Shown one piece after another: positions 45,640-58,536 of a stretch of DNA of 64,000 nucleotides. The notes beneath the pieces are model-generated. The model did not search any database and had not been told where the DNA came from. It saw only the letters and a program-made list of their open reading frames with translations. The stretch comes from Mauremys mutica. Lineage: Eukaryota; Chordata; Testudines; Geoemydidae. The translations under genes were made by a program, and so were the position numbers. Positions within the stretch are counted from its first letter, which is position 1, and every line of letters begins with the position of its first letter. The stretch covers positions 23,382,840 through 23,446,839 of the forward strand of contig NC_059077.1 in the NCBI RefSeq assembly GCF_020497125.1, read 5' to 3'.

Positions 45640-46120
45640 CCCATCCCATTCCCCCTAATCTCTCTCCTGTATCCTAATTTTTCCACCCCCCATCTCCTGT
45701 CTGCCCCCCCGGGACTCCTGCCCCATCCACCCCCCCCCCGTTCCCTGACAGCCCCTCTGGGACCCATGCCCATCCACACCCCTCTGCTCCCTGTCCCCTG
45801 ACCGCCCCCAGACCTCAGTCGCCCCATCCAACCCCTCCTCATTCCTGACAGCCCACCCGGCACCCCTGCCCAATCCAACCACCCCTTCTCCCTGTCCCCT
45901 GACTGCCCCAGAACCCCTGCCCCTGACTGTCCCCTGCCGCCCCATCCAACCCCCCCCTTCCTGACTGCCCCCTTGGACTGCTGCCCCCATTCAACCCCCT
46001 GTTCCTCCCCCCACCACTACCCACACCCGCGCCCCCTGACCACCACCCCAAACTCTCCTGCCCTCTATCCAACCTCTCCTGCTCCCTGCCCCCTTACCAC
46101 GCTGCCTGGAGCACTAGTTG
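45640..46120. repeat. C-rich imperfect tandem repeat
   Basis: Recurring CCTGCCCCATCCAACCCC and CCCTGTCCCCTGACTGCCCC phrases. Overlapping Gly/Arg-rich minus-strand frames reflect composition only. Confidence 0.7.
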
Positions 46121-49100
46121 TGGCCTTTGGGCGTAGTTTGCCCATGTCTGTTCTAGCCCTTGTCACAGAGAAAAGCTTAACATGCAAACCTTAAAAGCTC
46201 AAAAGCCACAAGGCAAATAAAGACTCCCAAATGTATAACTTTGTAAAATTTGAACAACAGTCTCGTGATTTTTGGATGGCCCTGACTCATGATTTTTTTG
46301 AATGTTTCTGTTGGGTAATACTGGGTACGCCTGTATAAATAAAAGAATGCTACGAGCTGCAGCAGTGTTTGCACAAATGTTGAAAGGAATTGTCCCTTGA
46401 AGTAGGGCACACTCTTAAAAGCTGTTGCGTGCCTCTGGCTAAAAGCAGGAGCTGAAGGCATACAGGACCTCACAGGATTGGGTTTGGCATATTACATTTT
46501 AACATATTTTAGTGAAACAAAACTTCTTATACTCTTTGATTAGACAAAGATTTGATTGGACAGTCTAGTTAGTGCAGATAGGCCAGCTTTTGTGAAGGAA
46601 AAGCTCTTTTTTTTTCCAACTCAGACAAATGTACAAGTCTTTAATGTTTCTCAGAAGGATGTGTTGCAGTGCAACCACTTCTCCCCATGTACTCCCATAT
46701 CCACTTCACACAAAGATCCTAGCATAATACAGCTGAAGGGTTTTTTTTAAAGTTACTTGAACACAATATACATCATATATTTAACACTGTGAAGTATTTT
46801 GTAGTGAAAGAAGCTATTCACACTACAGTTGTATTACACAACCCTTTATTCCAAGAATTCTAACAGGCAACAATAGAAACAATCATACACAAATTAAAAC
46901 AAGAAATACTTTTATCCTGTAATCATGTACTGGGTAAAAAAAATCATAGATTTTAACAGAACAAAACATGAATAGGGGGAGCTCCTTGTTCCCGGTGTTT
47001 TAGTATTGATCTTTACTTTCATTTGGTTGTAAATTGCTCAAACCCAACACATCATAGAATCATAGATTCGTAGGACTAGAAGGGCCCACAAGAGGTGATC
47101 TAGTCCAGTCCCCTGCACTCATGGCAGGACTAAGTATTATCTAGACCATCCCTGACATAGCTATATGTCACTCTGACCCTGACACTTATTTTCTGGCCAA
47201 ACTTGTTTTGGCCAAGAACATTTGAGGTCACCATGATGAAGTACAAGGGGACTTTTGTTTGTTATAAAATACAGTTTTATATATAGATCTGAAATAGCTA
47301 CAAGATGTACCCCAAAACATTTGACAGGAAAAAGGTTTTACAGAATTGGGTGCAGTGATCTGTATGTAACACCTTGTGGTGATGGAGCAGAAAAAAATGA
47401 GGGCACTATAAAGAAAAGAAAGATGACATCTGTACAAACAGTAAGGTGGAAGATAATTTCAAGCCTATTTAGCTACAGTGAGGGAGACTGGAAAGGGACA
47501 ATAATAGGGAGAAGAATCTTTAAGGTCAAATTCTGGGCCTCACTGCTCCCTGGTTGGCTTGGGGGGAGGCAGGGGCAGGAATACCAGCACCATCCATCTC
47601 TTGCACAGGTGTATGTAGAAGCTAGTTATGGCAGGAGCATGGTATCTGAGAGAGTGAGTGCAGAGAAGGGGGGGATACACACTAAAATACAGTATATGGA
47701 ATATGTTCCTGAGCCACCCCTTAGAGTATGCCTCCGAAAATGGAGCTGACCTGTGGAATGCGAATGGGGCAAGCTTTTGGACAGCTTGAATTGGGTACAG
47801 TAATTGTGCTCCATGATTCCCCTCTTGCCCATTGATTTTATTGCTTACACCGTAATCCGACCAATCCATCAATTCATTTTCTTCAAGAAACAAATGTTTC
47901 AATACACTACTTACTGTAATTTCCTTTCCCTGTCAGTTTGCATTTAATTTCATAGCTTTAATAATCCTTGTTCTATTTATCACCTTTTCATTTAAATTCT
48001 CATTATGTTTTTTCTGTACTCGGAACAAATACAGGATTCCACTGTGGTAAAATTAATGCCCTGTTGGCCAGCTCCTGATTACATGGCCTAGAGTGCATTA
48101 GTCCTAAACTATAAGACAGCTGTGAACTAGGTTGGTTGATCTGAAGAAAAGGTCATGCATGGTGCATAACAGGGAGGGATATGACCCAACCCTGCTCTGT
48201 GGTGATCAGGAGTCATAGAGTTGCTTGGAGGACAGGTTCCCTGTTCCTCTGTGCAGCCATTCATATATCTTTATGTTAGCTGCTTGTTATGAATGTGGGA
48301 TTTACTCTATACTCAAGACGGCAGTAACTCCCAGATGGATCCAGCAGGGGGTAGGGAGGAGAAAAGGAGACTGGAATGGATTCTTCAGCCTTATAACATT
48401 GTATTTGGCTTGTAAAAAGAAGGATACTGGAGGGAATTGTTAAGGGGACTCCCTCCCTCCCTCGCTCTGAACACCAGGGATGATCTTCCGGTCAATGTGC
48501 TGATAACTTGGAGATGTCAGTCAGGAGACTGTCTTTGGGTGATAAGGTCCCATTTAGTTATTTCCCCAGTATTATGATCAGTGGAGCTGGGATCAGAGAT
48601 CCCATGTTCCCTGGAGGTATTTTCATTGACAGGACACCAATGGAACAGGAAACCCAGGAGTTATGCTGGAAGGGAAGCAATTCAGCCACCAGGACAGAGC
48701 AGTGGTTTAATAAAGTTCCACTTGTTCAACTTAACCTGCATTCAGCTTCACTCTTTGAGAACAAAACTGAGAGGCCCCTGCCCATGCCACGGGCATGTTG
48801 GAGAGGAGCTGTGCACATGCAATGCCTGCTCCAATGTTATGGTCCAACACTGCATTGCCATATGCTGTAGGGCAATTGGCATGGCCGTAGTCTGTGACTT
48901 AACCCCAGGAAGAGGGAAAAGTGGCATGTGTTATCTGTTTGCCTCTGAAAAAGTGTGCTTTGTCCTCAGGATGTGTGAATACCTCTGCAGCTATGGGGGC
49001 TGGCCAGGCCACAGAACACCTGTGGGCTCACTCTGTCTAGTCTATCTAGTATTTCATTTACACTTATTGTTTTGGTGCTGTGCTGAGAGCTGTCCAAATT

Positions 49101-50767
49101 GAATGCTGCTGGAACCAGTATTTGATCCTTCAGTTATAACCAGAGACTGTGTAGTCAGGTCACTGGCATGCCTGTCTCATGTTGCAAAGTTAAGAAATGC
49201 TACTTTTATGAAGGCTGTGTTTTTTGTGTGGCTCTTCCTCTTTGCCACTCCTCCTTTCTGTTGGGCCAATGGAGCAGTACATCAAAGTAGAAGAAGCGAG
49301 GCTGGATTCTCATTTTCCCAGCTACTTTTACACGGCTCCAGGCTCTTCTTTGCAGTGATGAACTTGGACACCTATAGAAGTAGCTGGATTCAAGGATCCA
49401 CTGACTACCAGTGGTAGATTGACCACAGTTTGGGAACCTCTGCTCTAGACCATGTTGCTTCCCTACATTCTATATACTTTTTTTTTTTAGATCAAACTGG
49501 ATTCACCATAGAATATTCTAAATGTTTTGTAGTCTGGTTTTCAGAGTATGAGGCCTGATACTGTGCTGATTTTGCACAAAACCCACCATTAATCACATTG
49601 GGTTTTGGCTGTGTGGCATTGCATGACTGAGCCCTTGATTTGCAGGGTGTACCAGTAGTAAAAAAAAAAAGCCTTGAATTTTTGAAAAGGGCAAAATGTA
49701 TAATGTTTCTTTTTCTTTTGTTATACAGCTCATGTTGGGATTCCTAAAAGAAGAGTAAAAAATCCTCTCCAAAAAAAACCCCAAAGCCAACACCTTCTAT
49801 TTGAAATCTCTAAATCATTTGAGGAAAGCTAGATGATTGCACCTGTAAATTTTGCTCAGGAAATGTTTTATTGAATCTATTTAATTGTGCATCATCATCA
49901 GTGCAAAAAAGCATTTACACTGAAAAAAGATTGAAAAGTCCATCATAAAGTGATAGCCTTTAGTAACAATATTGATCACAAGTGAAATTACTGGCAGATG
50001 TTATTAAAACTAACATTTTAAATTTTAATAACTTAATTAGAACAAACTTATTGTTACCTTCAAAACACTGTCTACCAAATACACTTATAAATAATGAAGG
50101 ATTTCTGAGCACCTATTTTTATACCAGAGTTGTCCAACCAATGTACATTTTGTACATTACATTATTTTATTTCTGTACTATATCCTTTAATTTAAAAATA
50201 TTTGGATCCATTTAATAAAAATGAGTTTTCTGTGCTTCAAGTCATTTTGTCACTATAATATTTTTTGGATGTGCAAAATGGAATGCAGAATCTAAAGAAT
50301 GTTTCTAAAGAAAAATGACTAGCTTACATTTACTGCAAACTTGTAGTGGGTTGGCTTACACAAATGGATGAGTAGAGTTCTGCTTTAAGCATAGGGATAT
50401 CCCTTTTTTCTTCTTGGGAAGTACATTGATTAGTGTGCATTTTATTCAGAATATGCAATTTAATTCATAAATATGTTTCTTAAAGAGACCTGTTGACGTG
50501 ATGCATCAAGCAGGAATTGGGCAAGAAAATGTCCAGATATTCTGCAGCCTCCCTCCATCCTGCACCCAAACAATGGCATGTGAGAAGCTTGAGAAAATAG
50601 ACATTTTTAGCTACCATAAAGTTTATTAGTTACTTTTTATGGACAGTATTTATTCACACTGGCATTCACAGTATTGCTACATTTTAAACATGGACTCAAA
50701 TCTAAATCTATGAAGTACCAAGTAGGAAGTTTCAGAATCCCAGATACACGTCATTGAGTATCTCTGA
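46121..50767. other. Intergenic stretch, no gene recognised
   Basis: AT-rich except for one CR1 fragment. Frames of 100-170 codons near 47.3-47.7 and 48.5-49.4 kb show no family features or clear splice context. CAGTTTGGGAACCTCTG at 49425-49441 resembles a single hAT end without a partner. Confidence 0.5.
47052..47160 (-). mobile_element. CR1 3' fragment
   Basis: CATAGAATCATAGATTCGTA, then CACAAGAGGTGATCTAGTCC, is the complement of a CR1 3' terminus. Confidence 0.8.
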
Positions 50768-51075
50768 GGCCTTGTCTACACTAAAGGGAAAAGTCATCTA
50801 AGCTACGCAATTTGAATTATGTGAATAGCGTAACTCAAATTGACGTAGTTTAGATCTACTTACCACAGAGTCCACATTATGCAATGTCGATGAGAGAGCA
50901 AGCCCCTTACTTTTCTCGCACCGGTGGAGTACAGGAGTCGATGGGAGAGCGATCAGCAGTCGATTTAGCGGGTCTTCACTAGACCCACTAAATTGACCAC
51001 CGGAAGACCTGCTAAATCAACCGCGTATGCATTGATCGCCACAGCGTCGATCCTCTGGTAAGTGTAGACAAGCCC
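50768..51075. mobile_element. MITE of the TGTCTACACT group, intact ends
   Basis: GGCCTTGTCTACACT at the left and AGTGTAGACAAGCCC at the right are inverse. The interior has inverse-like segments (TCGATGGGAGAGCG and AGCGTCGATCC). No coding capacity. Confidence 0.7.
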
Positions 51076-54000
51076 TGAGCAATGTAACTCATATATGGGA
51101 TGGATGCAGCTGTTAACCACAACAAAAAATGGCATTTGTAGTCATGCTGGAAAGACTATTTTCCAAGATGGAAAATGAGCAGCAATAGCAAAAGCAGCAG
51201 CAATAGCAAGAATGTCAATCTGGGTATATCTGACCCTAAGAGGGGTGACTTTCCTTTCCCTTTGGAGTGAAGGAGAATGAATTAGTAGCCAAAGCACCAT
51301 ATCATCATCATCAAGGAACATGGCCCAATATCATTTTACTTCGTGCATGTTTACTGATTCTAGTAAAGGGTGGATGCATCAATGTGGGGCTTTACAAAAG
51401 GGTCAGACTGTTTCCAGACATGTGCTATCTTCTGTGATCCATATGGGATATTTTCTAGAAATGATTTCTACAAGGATTTCCAGCATCCTGTAAAAATCAG
51501 TCAATGCCACTGGTCTTCCTGGTTTAGCTTAGGGAATTCACTACTATAGGATACTTGCCTGGAAGTTTCTGAGAGCTCTTGATTCCTATTGACTTTAGTG
51601 AGAGTTGGGGGGCGAGGTGTCTCAGGATCAGGAAGGCCTCAGAGCAGCAGCATCCATCAATAAAGAAGGCCCATTTAAATAAAGACCTAGTCTCTGAGAA
51701 AGTGAAAGGGCTAGTATCATCACAGGTAGTTATCTGGGCTTTCACCCTTGGGGGAAAAAAAAAGGAAGAAGGGGAGAAAACAGTCTTTCCTTTCTCCCCT
51801 GCCATCTTCAACATGCAACCATGCAGTGAGTATTGTAAGCCTAGCTTTTAGCATATCATTGTTTCCATTAGGCCTCACCACAAGTTTGGGTATAGGAATG
51901 ACTCTGCTGAATGGGAATAAAATTGTATTTCCTTCGCATACCTCTCAACTCTGAAAATTTACCTGCAAGATGAAGCTTTTCTGCTTTAGAAGATAACTGA
52001 TTTGTATATTGTCACAGACAAAAATCAAATGATTCCTATAAATTTCAATGGCCTGTTTAGTGAACTGAACTTTACATCTCTAGCTCAGGTGTAGACATAC
52101 CCCCTCTCTAGTATATCCTACCCTTTCAGTCACTCACTTCCTCATCACCCAGCACTCATTGTATCTGCACTCTTCTCTCATTCTACTCACTTGCAACAAC
52201 TTTTATGCACCACTTATTTCTAACCCCTACCCATCATTTATTCATTGCATCCTGCAGATACCTGGCCGAGAGAAAAAGGAGGGAAGAGATGCAGCTGTTG
52301 ATACCACAAGAGTCTTGGGAGCCACAGCAGCAGGAATTTCTACCTCAATCCCACTCTAGGAAATACAGTCCCTCTTTCTCACCTCCATAGGTATGGGAGT
52401 CAGAAGGGAGCCAAGGACCTTGCTTTTTAATTGGTGGTGGTGGTGGAGGACATGCGAGTTTACTGTTAGGAAAGGAGTGGCTATTCTCCATTACCACATA
52501 GCGAGGAAAAGGCTGAAGAGGTCCAACCTAGCAGCAGCTTAAATACCAACATGTGTCCGAGCACAGCAAACACTATGATAAATGCTCAGTTCACTTTGTC
52601 TGACCTAGAACCTGAATACCTATAACCACTCAGCTCATCACCCTTGATGAGCTGGGCACCAGTAAGGGAGCAGCAGTGACTAGCTAACTGGCCACACAGC
52701 CCAGGAAAGAGACTGACACACCAGGAACACACCAGTCTGGGCCTGACAATGAACTGAAAAGACATGTAATTTTTCACACAAAAATATCCCACCTCACTAT
52801 CCATCCATAATAACCCATTTTAATTGTTCTAATGCAACACAAATGGTGCCTCCATGACAGGCTGTCATACAACAAAAGCAATTGTAACATAAGATTTTTT
52901 TTTTTATTTGCTACAATAATTATTTCCAATTTGACACTTCAAGTAAAATGCTTCTGTTTGCCTTTTTAAAGGGAGGGAAAAAAACAGAGGTAGTGATTCC
53001 TTTGAAAATATGGAGCCGAATAACATGACGTGCTTGATTTCAATATAACTTTATGGCTTTAGAAAGGACACGTTATCCATTAACTGGCCCAGGTTACTTT
53101 GGTTTCCCTGTATAATTCTTTCAAGTTGTTTAAAGTTAATGAAAAATGACTGAGCACACTAGCTGGCTTCAGATTGTGAACTCCACATGCATAGTGCTTT
53201 AGAGATCAGAAAGTAAAAGCTGAATATTCACTTTTAATTAACTACTGTTACTGTACTTTAAATATTTGAATTAATATTGTAGAGCTACAGTGCATTTGTA
53301 GTTCAAGCGATCTAGACAGACATAAATCAAAACATTTACATAGCATTCACTGCTTCAACACAAATCCGTTATGATTTCCGTTTTGTTCTATAGACACATA
53401 CTTTCCCATATTAGTACTGTATATGGACAGATATGTACATTTGTATGTAATATGACTGCAAAGGATTATTTCATCAGAAAGAGCACTCTTCAGAGATCAT
53501 GTTTCATGTGACAGGTAGTTTTGGGACCACATGTCCCAAATTCACTAAAGCACATAGACAACTACTTAAAAGCACCAAACATTACACAGAAAATACGGGT
53601 ACCATACATCAAATGTGTGTCTGCTAAAACAAAAACAACCTAATTAGAAAATTTAAAAGCATGAGACATCATCTTTTTTAATACTGAAGGAAAGTATTTT
53701 TTTTTTATAAAACTGTTTTTAACCCGAAGGGGAGGTAGTTAATTTTAAAAACATTTAAAAGTAATTTAGCGTTTTTTAAAAAACAAATTAGCATTTTTCA
53801 TTGGAGTCTTTATGCTTACATTTTAGAGCTTATACTTTATTTAAAAAGTAATGCACTATTGATCTAACATATTCCCAAACCTGACATAGAAAAAGTGTGG
53901 AGCCTATTTGAACATTTTTCCCAAGTGAGAGATTTGAATAGCAAAGCAACTGCTGGAGGGCTATTTACTGGGGAAAATTCTGATAGGTAATTCATCCATC

Positions 54001-55732
54001 TGTCTATCAGAGGTGATGTGAGAAGTCTTATTCTAGGCTAGTGTAAGGTGCCTTTGCAGAAACCTGATTTATAGATACCTGTAGCATAATCTCATTTTAT
54101 TCCCACATGAGAATATATTCCTTAAACAGCTGTAAATAAAAATCGTATTTGAAATTATGAAGATTAAATGATTGAACATCCAAAGAGTCATAAATATATG
54201 AGTATCAGACTGAAGAATAATTTTTTATTCTCTACTTGATGTGCACATGTACCTTCCAAATGTCAATGGATCAAATTCGGAAGGCGTGTTCTGCAAAACT
54301 CCATTGGCTTTTGGAAGGTACACATCCAGAGAAGAGTAATTATTATTTAAAATCAAATTGCTGTTTAAATGTGTGTATATATGCACACATACACACAATT
54401 GAGAATTTAAAGAAGGGTGTTCATTTGGAAAATCATTTGCATATAATTATCTAACATCTCTACCCCCCTTAAAAAAAGGAAACCCGAACAGGTCACACAA
54501 GAGATGTATTTAGACTGAATTACACTCTAGCTGCTGCAAAGCAGCCAGGGAGAATGCAGCTTATTCACTTAAGCTGAAATTTAACCTCTTTGTACAAAGC
54601 CACAGTGATCTGGTGTCATGAGGTGGGAGGAGGCAGGATAGAATCTATGTCCCTGGACTTGCTTTAGGCTGCATTGCAACCCTTCCACAGCGGCTCTGCC
54701 AACTGATGCATGGAATAGCAGTTATGGTCCTTCTGCTCCCTTTGGGTTTGGGCCATTGGGTCTGTTTATCTGTATATGAGATATCCCACAGAGAGAGAGA
54801 GAGAGACTGGGCTCCTTGTTTGCATCACAACAAATATTTTAGACCAGATGTTCAAAGGGGCCTCCATTTTATGCATGTACTAGCCTGTATTTGCAGGCAA
54901 AAATGCCCATTTTCTCCTCATGGCAATTTGGAGTTTGCACGTGTCAAGTTTCTGAAAATACGTCTCTTAATGCCTTATCATCTCACGTTCTTCAAATTAA
55001 TAGTGGGATGTTGGCACTAGAATGGACCTATCCCAGAAAATCACCATGATCGAGATTCGCTGGTCCAGCCAGGCAATGCTCAGTACAGAAACAGAGGTGA
55101 GCAGGAAAGGTAGTATAAATTCCTGATCCTTGGGATATGGACTGACTGAACCCCTAATGAAATGTCGAGATGGCTAAAGATTGCTCTAAGTTGTGACTGC
55201 TTCCCTCTGGTCCTAAGAAGTCATTGTGTCCAGACACATCACTTTTTCCCTGCCTGTACCCCCTATGCTATCTAACTGTATGTAACTCCAAAGATTTCCC
55301 CTAAACAAGGGGAATCTACAGGTGGCTGAGTAACTTGCCTTTTTACTATGACACACATAGGGCCTAGAGTGAGCCTGAAAATCTGGCCCTAATATACTTA
55401 ATAATAATTTTTTTTGGCTTAGGTATGACTATCAGTGATAACAAAAGGAGTGTGTCTGATTTGAACTGACTGTACCAGTCCACAGTTAGGAAACTGAAGT
55501 CCAAAAGAAGAACTTACAAACAGAGACACAGATAGGTTCATTGTGTATTAACTCAGAGTGCATCCCCTTCCCCCAAATTTTTTCCTTTTGATAACTAGAT
55601 AATTTCACTGCAATAATCATGGCATTCCCTATACAATGCCCAGAAAATACTCCAAACACTGCACTAAAGTTATCTAGTTATCCAGAACAAAGTAAAATAT
55701 TTTAAGGGTGATCACTGTGTAATAAAAAAGGT
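51076..55732. other. Intergenic stretch, nothing recognised
   Basis: AT-rich unique-looking DNA. It might contain distal PRLR 3' UTR or conserved non-coding elements, but nothing in the sequence alone shows this. Confidence 0.45.
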
Positions 55733-55919
55733 AATAATTGGAGATATGCCAATCTCCTAGAACTGGAAGGGACCTTGAAAGGTCATTGAGTCCAGCCCCC
55801 TACCTTCACTAGCAGGACCAATTTTTTTGCCCCAGATCCCTAAGTGGCCTCTGCAAGGATTGAACTCACAACCCTGGGTTTAGCAGGCCAATGCTCAAAC
55901 CACTAAGCTATCCCCCCTT
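55733..55919 (-). mobile_element. tRNA-derived SINE with CR1-like tail
   Basis: AACTGGAAGGGACCTTGAAA belongs to the tail; GATTGAACTCACAACCCTGG followed by CAATGCTCAAACCACTAAGC is the complement of the tRNA-like head including box B and box A. Inverse partner of 56012-56196. Confidence 0.85.
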
Positions 55920-56011
55920 GCCACCCACTGAGTGTATTTTATATCTACATAATATAGTGTTCTTTTAAAAATTAATGCCTCTCCAAAGTCTTACTGTGTC
56001 TTAGGGGGTGG

Positions 56012-56196
56012 GAAGAGGGATAGCTCAGTGGTTTGAGCATTGGCCTACTAAACCCAGGGTTGTGAGTTCAATCCTTGAGGGGGCCACTTAGGGATCTAGA
56101 GCAAAAATTGGTCCTGCTAGTGAAGGCAGGGGGCTGGACTTGATGACCTTTCAGGGTCCTTTCCAGTTCTAGGAGATTGGTATATCTCCAATTATT
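56012..56196 (+). mobile_element. tRNA-derived SINE with CR1-like tail
   Basis: Box A TAGCTCAGTGG and box B GAGTTCAATCC are visible, so a pol III promoter is retained. The tail ends in GATTGGTATATCTCCAATTA. tRNA-like head plus CR1-like tail is the architecture described for the tortoise/Cry SINE families. Confidence 0.88.
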
Positions 56197-56576
56197 AAAA
56201 AATTAAAAGTCAGAGTTAAGCAGATAGGTGAATAGAGAGGGGCTTTCCTCTGGCCCGAAGGTAGTATGTGTGGGCCCTTCCTTACATTGGCTAAGCAGCT
56301 GGCTCAGTGCACAAGGCCAAAAAGGTGCCTACTGGAAAGTTCCAGAGCTGTTGAGGGGAAGGGGTGGGATGGGGAAGGTGAGTGCATGTCCTGTAAATAT
56401 ATTTCCCATCACTTGCACAACACAATGCTCTATCCTCCGCCTGACCCTCTTCCCCATGCCACTGGGCCACTATACCTATGGATGTTACTCAGCTAAGTAT
56501 ATTCTGTACTTAGCCCAATTGCAAGGGAGACAAATACATCATTATTTGCCTTTAGAAAATTAAGCTTTTCTTTGTG

Positions 56577-56593
56577 CGGGGGGGGGGGGGGGA
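56577..56593. repeat. Poly-G run
   Basis: About 16 consecutive G; length likely polymorphic or error-prone in sequencing. Confidence 0.9.
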
Positions 56594-56599
56594 GAAAAG

Positions 56600-57697
56600 G
56601 AGTGCCATTATTTCCAGTTGTCATTTGGGGGTGATTGGGTTGCTTCCTGCCAGCCTCAGTTACTAGCAATGGCAGGAGGCTCTATTGGTCCATTTTCATT
56701 ATGGAGGGAACTGCCCCAGATCAAATGTATGACCCCTCCTCCTTCTTAATTTTACCAGAGTAGAGGCTCTTTGACATCAGGGGTCATGGCTCTTCATCCT
56801 ATTGAGCTTGGACAGGGAGACATCGATTTTGGCAAACGTAACTTCTTTAAAATGTCCTCCCTGGCTCAGGGAAAAGCCTATATTTTATAATGTAGGGGGC
56901 TGTCGTTCCATCACAGATTGACTTTACACAATTACTTCTATGGAACAGTCCACAGGCCATCTGGGAGACAGCAATTTAGGGAGGGACAAAGCCCCCCAAA
57001 ACCTAGCATTCCACTTAGTTTTACAGGAATAGTTGATAAAATAAATGGACTACATAATTCTCAATTCATTGTATTACATCTACAGTCTATTAGAAATATA
57101 AATTCAAAAGTTACTTCATATCCTTCATTATTCTACAGGTCTCCTTTAGTTATTTTGGTGTTTCACTATTGAAATGATAGCTTCACTTCTTATCACCTCT
57201 TCCTGCATCAGCAGAAAAAAACAGTGAAGTTGTCAGGTAGGTAAATAGTTCTGGGAAGTTAGAAAATATTTTACTTTAGAAAAATAGTCTTCAAAAATAC
57301 ATTGTTGAACTCATGGGCTTTTACTAAAGTAGATTTTTATATTATGTACAATAAGGCAGTCTATCAAATAGTGTTCTTCTCTTTCAATAAAAGTGAACAT
57401 TGTCCAGTTCTATTTGGCTAAGAGATGGGTGGGATGTAGTTTATTCATCATACTGAAAGGAAGCAGGAAAATATGTTGAGAATGATTTACTACTTTGCTA
57501 CAATTACTTTAATATATTATCTTTTATATATGAAATCGTCAACATCCAAAAAACTAACTTTTTTTTTAGGATTGAGAAAAATATATAATAGAAAAACCTA
57601 TACCAGTGTTTAGAATTCATTAAGAAAAAATACACTGTATGCCATAGTAGTTCATCAGCAGTATACATGGTCTAGGAACTGTATGAACAACCATGGG
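56600..57697. other. Intergenic stretch, nothing recognised
   Basis: AT-rich, no frame or repeat recognised. Confidence 0.45.
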
Positions 57698-58022
57698 TAA
57701 GACTACGATTTTGTCACGGAGGTTGTGGAAGTCACGGAATCCTGGACTTCCAGAGACCTCTATGACTTCAGCCTGCAGCGGCTGGGAGTTGCAGGGTCCC
57801 TACACCCCGCAACGGCTTGGGGCCCCTGGGAGCTCTGATCCACTGCAGGCAATGGGGGCCCAGCCATGTGGGTGGTGTCGGGACTCCCCAGCTCCCCATT
57901 TTGTCATGGATATTTTTAGTAAAAGTCATGGACAGGTCATGGGCTTCTGTGAATTTTTCTTTATTGTCCAGGACCTGTCCATGACTTTTACTAAAAATAT
58001 CCGTGATAAAATCTTAGCCTTA
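57698..58022. mobile_element. TAAGGCT-ended hAT-type element, copy 3
   Basis: TAAGACTACGATTTTGTCAC at the left; AAAATCTTAGCCTTA at the right. Flanking octamers ACCATGGG and ATCATGGT agree at 6 of 8. The right half is a hairpin: 57903-57938 is inverse to 57972-58007. Confidence 0.75.
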
Positions 58023-58199
58023 ATCATGGTATACTGACCAATCTCCCCAAGTTTTGTATCTTTGTTGAACCTGCAATATTTGGCTAGTTTTCATCAAATA
58101 CTAGAAGAAATGCAAAGTTCGATAATTTGTTTACATTGTAGTTTTCCATGGCACATAATATCCACTTCCTTGCCCTTTCTCCCTAAATTGAAAACTATT

Positions 58200-58536
58200 T
58201 TAATGATCTGAGGTTTATTTATTCTATTACATCAACCTACAAATCCCTTTTTTCTCTTTATTAATTATACCCCAATTTGTATGGGTTTTCCAAGAAACCA
58301 TGTCACATACTTTTGTTTTACTGTACATAACTATTAACAAAAGTAAATCTATAAATCACAATTAGAAAATGAAATAATTTGTTCTGCAATCAGCTAGTAG
58401 AAAACATAGAAAGGTGCGAGCTACAACTGAGCTTTAGTAGTGTAATTCTATGTAATCCACATACTAGAACATTCCATTTTAATTGCATTTAATTTACTCT
58501 GTAGTGTTACCTGAAGAAGGATAATCAAACTTTCAG
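58200..58536 (-). other. PRLR: Proximal PRLR 3' UTR
   Basis: It follows the PRLR stop on the minus strand. Candidate AATAAA signals (plus TTTATT) lie at 58257-58262, 58218-58223 and 58214-58219. Mammalian PRLR has much longer 3' UTRs, so further distal sites are possible. Confidence 0.45.

Noticed and set aside
47255..47749. 164-codon frame
   Set aside because: No recognisable domain, conserved pattern or splice support; likely chance.
48508..49417. Frames of 104-173 codons in the AGXT2-PRLR interval
   Set aside because: No family resemblance; the region ends in a hAT-like terminus and looks like repeat debris.
49419..49445. hAT MITE ending CAGTTTGGGAACCTCTG
   Set aside because: No matching left end or duplication found nearby, so borders cannot be given.
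56012..56090. tRNA gene
   Set aside because: Boxes A and B are present but the sequence continues into a CR1-like tail and a second copy lies nearby, so it is a SINE head.
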